Position numbers and translations under genes: made by a program. A stretch of 64,000 bases of DNA from Mytilus edulis (lineage: Eukaryota; Mollusca; Bivalvia; Mytilida; Mytilidae): assembly GCF_963676685.1 (NCBI RefSeq), contig NC_092349.1, forward strand, positions 81,604,604 through 81,668,603. Reading direction: 5' to 3'. The notes beneath the pieces were generated by a model. It saw nothing but the letters and a program-made list of their open reading frames with translations, did not search any database and was not told the DNA's origin. Shown in pieces: positions 57,963-64,000 of this stretch (position 1 is the stretch's first letter; every line of letters starts with the position of its first letter).

Positions 57963-57966
<4 letters not shown>

Positions 57967-58257
57967 ATAAGTTGGCATATGTATACACAATAACAGTCAA
58001 AACTTGAGCTCTGATGAGCTCTTTAACCAACTATAGATGTGATATGCAAGTTATTATCTCGTCCCTGTGTAAGAGTCTGAGTTTGATCCTTATTCGATGC
58101 AGCTCACAACAATGGCTTTTTATGCAATTAATTGTTTTAAACAATGTTTTTTTATCAATCAAGGGTAAGTAAAAAAAAATTAAATGACCTGTCACTTAGT
58201 TTGTGACAGATCATTCCAGTTTTGGTGCGTTGTTTCATATTACCAAAATTTTGGTTT

Positions 58258-58404
58258 TTAGTCGTAACGGAAACGACCGGTGCGCGTTATCCGCCATTGT
58301 TTGTTTTGATTTTTGCCGGCACTGAAAAAATCCATCATCATCTGTGATATCTGGCAACAATTTAGATTAATTTATACTCATCAAGGCATTTCAAAAACAT
58401 CATC
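58258..58404 (+). promoter_or_regulatory. SNRPD3 promoter / 5' UTR
   Basis: A short GC-rich island ('aacggaaacgaccggtgcgc') is followed by CCGCCATTGT at 58,291-58,300. The complement, ACAATGGCGG, matches the core of a YY1-type site often found at starts of housekeeping genes. A ~100-nt leader to the ATG at 58,405 is plausible. No TATA box. Confidence 0.5.
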
Positions 58405-60081
58405 ATGTCTATAGGGGTGCCAATTAAGGTTCTCCATGAAGCAGAAGGTCATATTGTCACCTGTGAAACTACGACAGGGGAAGTTTACAGAGGCAAGCTT
58501 GTTGAGGCTGAAGACAATATGAATTGCCAGATGACAGCAATAACATGCACGTACAGAGACGGTAGAGTTGCACAGCTGGAAAACGTCTATCTCCGTGGAA
58601 GCAAGATCAGATTCATGATTCTGCCGGATATGTTGAAAAATGCACCTATGTTCAAGCGAGTGAAAGGAGGATCTGGTGGAGGTGCAGGAAGAGGGAAATC
58701 TGCAATTCTCAGGGCACAAGGTATAAAAAAGCTTGTGGGAACTTAATTACATGGGTAACCTGTATTTTATGTAAAATCGGATGCCCACCTCTCTCCCTAG
58801 GCCCTCATCCAGGCATAATTTCAGGCTATTATAGCCTGAATGCCAATTTGTGTGGGTCTGAAAGGCAAACATAACTAGATTTTGCAATGCCTGTAGGTGC
58901 TTTATAGTTTTATGGCTGTTCTGTGTTGAATTATGACTCGACAAATGATTCATGCACTTGACAAATCCCTGTAATGAAATGTTGAATCGTTCAGATCCCC
59001 ACCCATGACCTGACCATCAAGACAATAGTCTAATGATAGTCAATACACCTTATCGCTATTCCCAGCTGACCTGGGAATCTGTCTTGCTTGAACTAGTGAT
59101 GTCATACAACAATCACTTTTCCATTATGGCGTCAGATATTTTGTATTTCAGTCTGCACCAAAAACTTTTTCAACTACTAGTCAGAAGACCAATATTCTGA
59201 CATTTTTCTTATTGGGCCAAACAAAATTTTGCAAAAACTTACTAGTCCGAATGAAATTTTACTAGTCTGGGGCATCGGACTAGTGGCTAACCATGCAGAC
59301 TGGTATTTTGACGTCAAAATATTACGGGAACCTGTGTGATGTTCCGAAATGGAACACTAATAATGATGAGGTGTATTAAAACGTGTTAAAAGCTCATGAC
59401 TTCTGATAGTACTGATCAGACAGGAATTTGTTGCTACAATATCAATCAACAGACCATATCTTTCAATTGTCATATGATCGAATTACTGGACATTGCATCA
59501 CAGCAATATTACTTTCGGTTAAAACTTTGGTCAAACAAAATTTCTGGAGCCACTTTAGAATAGAAAAGTGAATTTTGTATGAAGTACAAAATGAAACTTA
59601 TTTAAGGTTGATCAAAAGTTGTTGAAATATTAGGTTGTATTTATACCAACATATACAAACTGACGCATCAATCAAAGTTTTAAGGTATGCTTGACCTAGA
59701 TTTAAAAAGTTACATGTAGTTTATAGGTCCTGAAAAAAGATAACTGATAAACAGTTAACGTTACCCGTACATGTACAAATGTATATAAAGTTATTGCAAG
59801 TTGATTATTTATTACATATTTTGTTATTGATTTAGCACAAAAACACTATGCAACCAAAATGCTTATGAAATTTAACTTCTTGAAGAAATTGATAACATAT
59901 TCTCCCTTTCTGATATCCTAGCTTGGGCCTTGCAAATGTGATTTTAATTATGAATAACCGACATGTATGAACCTATAATAGTTGAACTGATTTATGAATT
60001 TTGCGTATTTCAGCTGCACGAGGAGCTAGAGGTCGTGGTGGTGGTGGCCGAGGAGGAGGAGGATTCCAGAGAAGACATTAA
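58405..60081 (+). CDS. SNRPD3: Small nuclear ribonucleoprotein Sm D3, 2 exons
   Basis: Exons 58405-58720 and 60014-60081 total 384 nt, giving 127 aa plus TAA (human SmD3 is 126). The junction is CAAG|GTATAA ... TTTCAG|CTGCAC and the phase closes. SmD3 is one of seven Sm proteins forming the heteroheptameric ring on U1, U2, U4 and U5 snRNAs. The Sm1 motif lies at about residues 10-43 ('[16 protein letters not shown]', with Asn40), and Sm2 at about 58-72 ('[16 protein letters not shown]', Arg64-Gly65). The C-terminal tail in exon 2 is Arg-Gly rich ('[16 protein letters not shown]'), the typical target of symmetric arginine dimethylation, ending FQRRH. The intron holds a small inverted-repeat element. 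The frame runs on past the donor to 58,746; that is intron read-through, not the main product. Confidence 0.97.
59141..59311. repeat. ~170-bp inverted-repeat element (SNRPD3 intron)
   Basis: 'cagtctgca' near 59,150 is inverted as 'tgcagactg' near 59,294-59,302, with similar A/T-rich flanks. The interior repeats 'actagtc' and 'tactagt' several times. MITE-like. Confidence 0.5.
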
Positions 60082-60700
60082 CATTCTTTCTTTCATTGAC
60101 ATTTTGTGAAATCAAGCTGAACAATCGTGACAATGGATGAGTGTTTGTAAATCTTGCAATTGTTGTCAAAATCCAAAACAGCGAAGTTTGGTTTTTATCA
60201 TAGAATCATTACATTCTTCATGATCATGTGACATTGTCATGTTTTACACTGTATTTATAAAATATTTGATGTACATTTATGTGTTTTGATCTCTTCATCA
60301 CTGGAGTTAAGATGATATTGTAACTTCCCAAGATAGCAGACTGAAAGTAATGTGTAATAACTCCATCCTAATGATGTGCTATAACACAATTGCTGCAGGT
60401 TAGAATACCGGTAGAGTTGAACTCTCAGTTGCAAACTTGTTAAACGCAGTCACATCAATAATATTTGTGTCAATTTTAAGATCTGAACCTGTTTTTCAGT
60501 GGTTGTTGGTTGCTGTCTTGTATCTGTTTTTAGAAAGTTTGCTATAGCTTGCTACAGCCTCAACTTCCAGTTAGACAGAATATCGCAATGTTCTGCTCCA
60601 AGATAATGTTACGTAGTACTAGTGTTAGAATTCTGATTCTTGGATATTTTGAGTTGCTACTCTTTTGGAAAGATTACAGCTTGAATTAAAAAGGAATTAA
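60082..60700 (+). other. Probable SNRPD3 3' UTR
   Basis: No ORF is supported. The nearest signal-like hexamer is ATTAAA at 60,685-60,690; no canonical AATAAA is closer. The transcript end is an inference. Confidence 0.35.
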
Positions 60701-60859
60701 TGTTCACGGACAATTCAGATGAATTTAACTTCATTTTGAAAATAAGAATCACAAACACTACTTTGAGGAACGGCCATTGGCTGAAGAGAAAATTAAAAGA
60801 AATCTATGTGAGAAAGCGTTTCATTCATGAATATTTCATGAATGAACATTTTCTTGCAC

Positions 60860-61760
60860 CTTTTATACGACTGCAAAAAATTGAAATTTTTTTGGTTGTA
60901 TGTTGGTATCACGTTGGCGTCGTCGTCTGAACCCATTTGGTTTTCGCACTCTAACTTTAGTAAAAGTAAATAGAAATCTATGAAATTTAAACACCAGGTT
61001 TATAACCATAAAAGGAAGGTTTGGATTGATTTTGGGTGTTTTGGTCCCAACAGTTTAGGAATTAAGAGCCAAAAACAGGTCCCAAATAAGCATTTTTCTT
61101 GGTTTTTATATGACCGCAAAAGTAGAAAATTTTTTGGTCATATATTGGTATCACATTGGCGTCGTGTCGTCCGATTACTTTAAGTTTTCGCACTCTAACT
61201 TTAGTAAAAGTGAATAGAAATCTATGAAATTTTAACACAAGGTTTATGACCACAAAAGGAAGGTTGGGATTGATTTTGGGAGTTTTGGTCCCAACATTTT
61301 AGGAATTGGGGGCCCAAATAAGCATTTTCTTGGTTTTCGCACTATAACTTTTAGTTTAAGTAAATAGAAATTTATAAAATTTTGACACAAGGTTTATGAT
61401 CACAAAAGGAAGGTTGAGATTGATTTTGGGAGTTTTGGGTTCAACAGTTTAGCAATTGGGGGCCAAAAAAGGGCCCAAATAAGCATTATTCTTGGTTTTC
61501 GCACAATAACTTTAGTATAAGTAAATAGAAATCTATGAAATTTAAACACAAGGTTTATGACCATAAAAAAAGGTTTGGTTTGATTTTGGAAGTTTTGGTC
61601 CCAACAGTTTAGGAATAAGGGGCCCTAAAGGGTCCCAAAATTGAACTATGTTTAATTTCATCAAAAATTGAATAATTGGGGTTCTTTGATGTGCCGAATC
61701 TAACTGTGTATGTAGATTCTTAATTTTTGGTCCCGTTTTCAAATTGGTCTACATTAAAGT
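60860..61760 (+). repeat. Dispersed repeat in tandem, ~150-240-bp units
   Basis: 'ttttcgcactctaactttag'-type text starts near 60,940, 61,182, 61,334 and 61,494. Each unit then has 'atagaaatctatgaaat', 'aggtttatgaccacaaaagg' and 'ttttggtcccaacagttta'. It is the same family, in opposite orientation, as 1-222. ORFs on both strands here are repeat passengers. Confidence 0.85.
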
Positions 61761-62291
61761 CCAAAGGGTCCAAAATTAAACTATTAAGTTTGATTTTAAC
61801 AAAAATTGAATTCTGTCTCTTTCAACAACTGATATCTTCAGTCAGACATCAGAATGCCACCTAGGTATAAATTTTGCAGTCAGATATCAACATTGAAACA
61901 CATGCTTTTTTAGGTGTCTTCAAATAACTTGTGAACCAGAAGCCTTCTATTATAAACTATACTCTTGTGTACTTTTTTGTAAGTTACATATTGGACTTTG
62001 TGACAATCTTAGTTAAACTTAAAGAGCCAAGTCCTTTCCAACTGATAAAATATAGTTGGTTCTTAAAATATCGATGTGTAACAGTGATCCTAAGTTATGT
62101 AAGGGTTGAGTGCTTTACTGGACTGTATTTTATATGCCAGACAAAAAAATATGAACTAAACTATATATATTCAAATGAATAACCGAACTGCCTGATTGGT
62201 TACAAAACAATAAACAATCAAAGTGCTGGATAGCACCTCTTGAAAGTTTGCAAATAAACTCATCATAGATACCAGGACTAAATTTAGTATA

Positions 62292-62960
62292 TATGTTCCA
62301 GACCATATGAGTATTTGGACCGTACACATACGGTCCGACCATACGCGTACGGTCCAGCTGATCATACGTTTTGGGATCATATGGGTTAAATTTAAACAAA
62401 CAATTATCAAAATCTTTATTTTTAGTTATACAAATTGTTATTATTACAAAATAGATGGCCGATGATAAAGTGAATAAGCGAACAATTGAAATTAAATATT
62501 TGCTTAATTGTATATCCGTGAATTCTATTTTGTTACTCTGGCCGAAGGTGACACTTGCTTCTAATAAGAACGTCGTATTTTTTACATTAACATGTTTTGT
62601 TAATGCATGTTCCTTTGCATATGCATTTCTTTTGTAAAGTTCATAAATATTCTAAAACAATTGTCTTCCCACATTATGTTTACTTCCGATAACTTCAATT
62701 TCAATGAGCATACTGAGCTGCAATTAATGAATTACCGGCATGCAAAATACAGGAGATTAACAGATTAAATAAGCGTGATCTTTTTAAATAGTTAAAATAT
62801 TAAGTTTTTATGTCAAATGCTGTTGAACTTTTTATATTAATTGGAGATATAAGTCATGTTGATCTGTTATATACATTTGTATCTAATAAGCTTGACCAAC
62901 TTCTTAATATCAGTCAGACCGTACGCGTACGGTCCAAATACTCATACGGTCTGGAACATA
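62292..62960. repeat. 669-bp element with ~45-bp inverted ends and nested palindromes
   Basis: TATGTTCCAGACCATATGAG at 62,292 is inverted as CTCATACGGTCTGGAACATA ending at 62,960, with the similarity extending through 'tatttggaccgtac'. Within each arm lies GACCGTACGCGTACGGTC or a variant, itself a perfect palindrome. The interior is AT-rich, with a 60-codon ORF of no recognised family. Non-autonomous DNA element by inference. Confidence 0.8.
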
Positions 62961-63119
62961 AATATAACCATATCAAGGACAATTGGCTTGTGATCACTGT
63001 ATATGTGTATTATTTCAAATAAGTTATAGGCATGCATTATTTCAAATATGTATTTAATCACAGTTTTGATTTTTCAAACTAAACCATTGTCCCGCCAGCA
63101 ATTTCTGAAAATCTCTTTT

Positions 63120-63260
63120 TATGCCCAATTTATGAGCATTTTGTTTTCTGGTCTGTGCGTCCGTTCGTCTTTCCGTCCGTCTGTCTGTTCCATTTAGGTT
63201 TAAGTTTTTTGTCGAGGTAGTTTTTGATGAAGTTGATGTTCAATCAATTTGGAATTAATT
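63120..63260. repeat. Dispersed (TCCG/TCTG)-rich repeat fragment
   Basis: 'gtgcgtccgttcgtctttcc' and 'gtccgtctgtctgttcc' resemble the leading edge of the 15,430 and 55,655 repeats. Boundaries undefined. Confidence 0.4.
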
Positions 63261-63644
63261 TGAAACTAAGTGCACACTAGAATACACTCGTGATATCACG
63301 GGTCCTTGACTGAATTAAAGTATATAACTATGCGTAAGCCTTATTTTAGTATTGGGATTATCATCTGATAAAGTCATGCCGATTATAAGATACACAGTTT
63401 TCTCCTTTCCAATTGATAGAGGCTCCTGATAGCATGTGTTGCTGATCTGATTCTATTTTGGTTTTTGAATTCTTGTACAAATATATTCAATTCATAACAG
63501 ATATGCTGTTTAAGATTGCAGACAAATTTTGTTTTATATTGGCCTAATAATTTATTCAAAAACAAGACTTTTGTTAAGTTTACAGAAATAACCAATATAA
63601 TATTCATTGAAATTGTCAAAAATGACTTTATTAAAAGACATTGA

Positions 63645-64000
63645 CAAATCAGCTACAAAGTAACATCCATTTGTCAGCACCTCAAAAGAAATATGCATAC
63701 CGTCGGCGTGTTGGGTTTCAATCAATATTATAAGCAGTTTTCTAGAAGAAAATGTTTGTATATGTTTCCAATAGGGTACTTTGTTTAACTAAGCCCCGTT
63801 TGCAGCCATCTTTGCTAATGGATTTGTGACAAAGTAGCAACACTCAGCACCTCATAAGAAACATTCATGCTATGTTTGGTTTAATCCATTTAAGTATTCT
63901 TCAAAGAACACTTGTATGTGTTACTAATAGGGACCTTTGTTAAACTAAGTCTCCCATTTTTAGCCACCTTGTATGATTAATGGGATAAAAAGTAACAATT
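63645..64000 (+). repeat. Two diverged tandem units of ~175 bp, cut by the window edge
   Basis: 'caaagtaacatccatttgtc' + 'agcacctcaaaagaaa' recurs near 63,828 as 'caaagtagcaacactcagca'. Both units continue with 'tttggtttaa'-like text, 'aatagggtactttgtt'/'aatagggacctttgtt' and 'aactaagccccgttt'/'aactaagtctcccattt'. Non-coding. Confidence 0.7.

Noticed and set aside
58381-58719. 112-codon ORF opposite SNRPD3 exon 1
   Set aside because: It is a shadow of the Sm D3 coding exon on the other strand.

Overview
The window is AT-rich, intron-rich animal nuclear DNA. Four conserved eukaryotic genes can be rebuilt exon by exon, and their proteins are close to the vertebrate orthologues. The density and type of short dispersed repeats, inverted-repeat elements and (GAC)n-tailed repeats are what I associate with marine mussels (Mytilus and relatives, Bivalvia). 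The species assignment is an inference from repeat recognition, not a proof.

Layout. 1-9,420: intergenic and repeat-rich. It holds a (GAC)n-tailed repeat, a foldback carrying a decayed basic ORF, a 340-bp tandem duplication, a 64-bp tandem array, an abundant repeat built of ~502-bp units, and a nested 1.3-kb foldback. 9,484-19,984 (+): ARPC3 (Arp2/3 complex subunit 3) in 7 coding exons, with introns full of inserted elements. 20,000-28,270: ARPC3 3' UTR, a 310-bp inverted-repeat element, then a 5.2-kb minisatellite with a strict 39-bp (13-codon) period. 28,270-31,930: quiet AT-rich sequence. 31,940-39,363 (-): FLOT2 (flotillin-2) in 9 coding exons. 39,364-45,400: intergenic, with LINE remnants, a 160-bp palindrome and SINE-like copies. 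45,423-52,563 (+): PPP4C (protein phosphatase 4 catalytic subunit), with a likely non-coding first exon and 8 coding exons. 52,564-58,260: intergenic and repeats. 58,405-60,081 (+): SNRPD3 (SmD3) in 2 exons. 60,082-64,000: 3' flank, tandem repeats, and a 669-bp inverted-repeat element.

The four genes are unrelated housekeeping functions: actin nucleation, membrane microdomain scaffold, Ser/Thr phosphatase and spliceosomal Sm core. They do not form an operon or pathway; ARPC3 and FLOT2 converge, and FLOT2 and PPP4C diverge. All coding-exon splice phases close, giving predicted proteins of 177, 424, 307 and 127 residues.

The most interesting non-genic structures are: (i) the 39-bp minisatellite with higher-order 6- and 18-unit periodicity and long open frames; (ii) four extra intronic copies of the FLOT2 exon 6 tail plus splice donor; (iii) several nested insertions whose target sites can be read exactly; (iv) a possible frame-disrupting extra exon in ARPC3; (v) a PHD-like ORF inside ARPC3 intron 1 broken by a frameshift. 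I saw no tRNA, rRNA, CRISPR array or prokaryote-type operon. I found no convincing new biological system.
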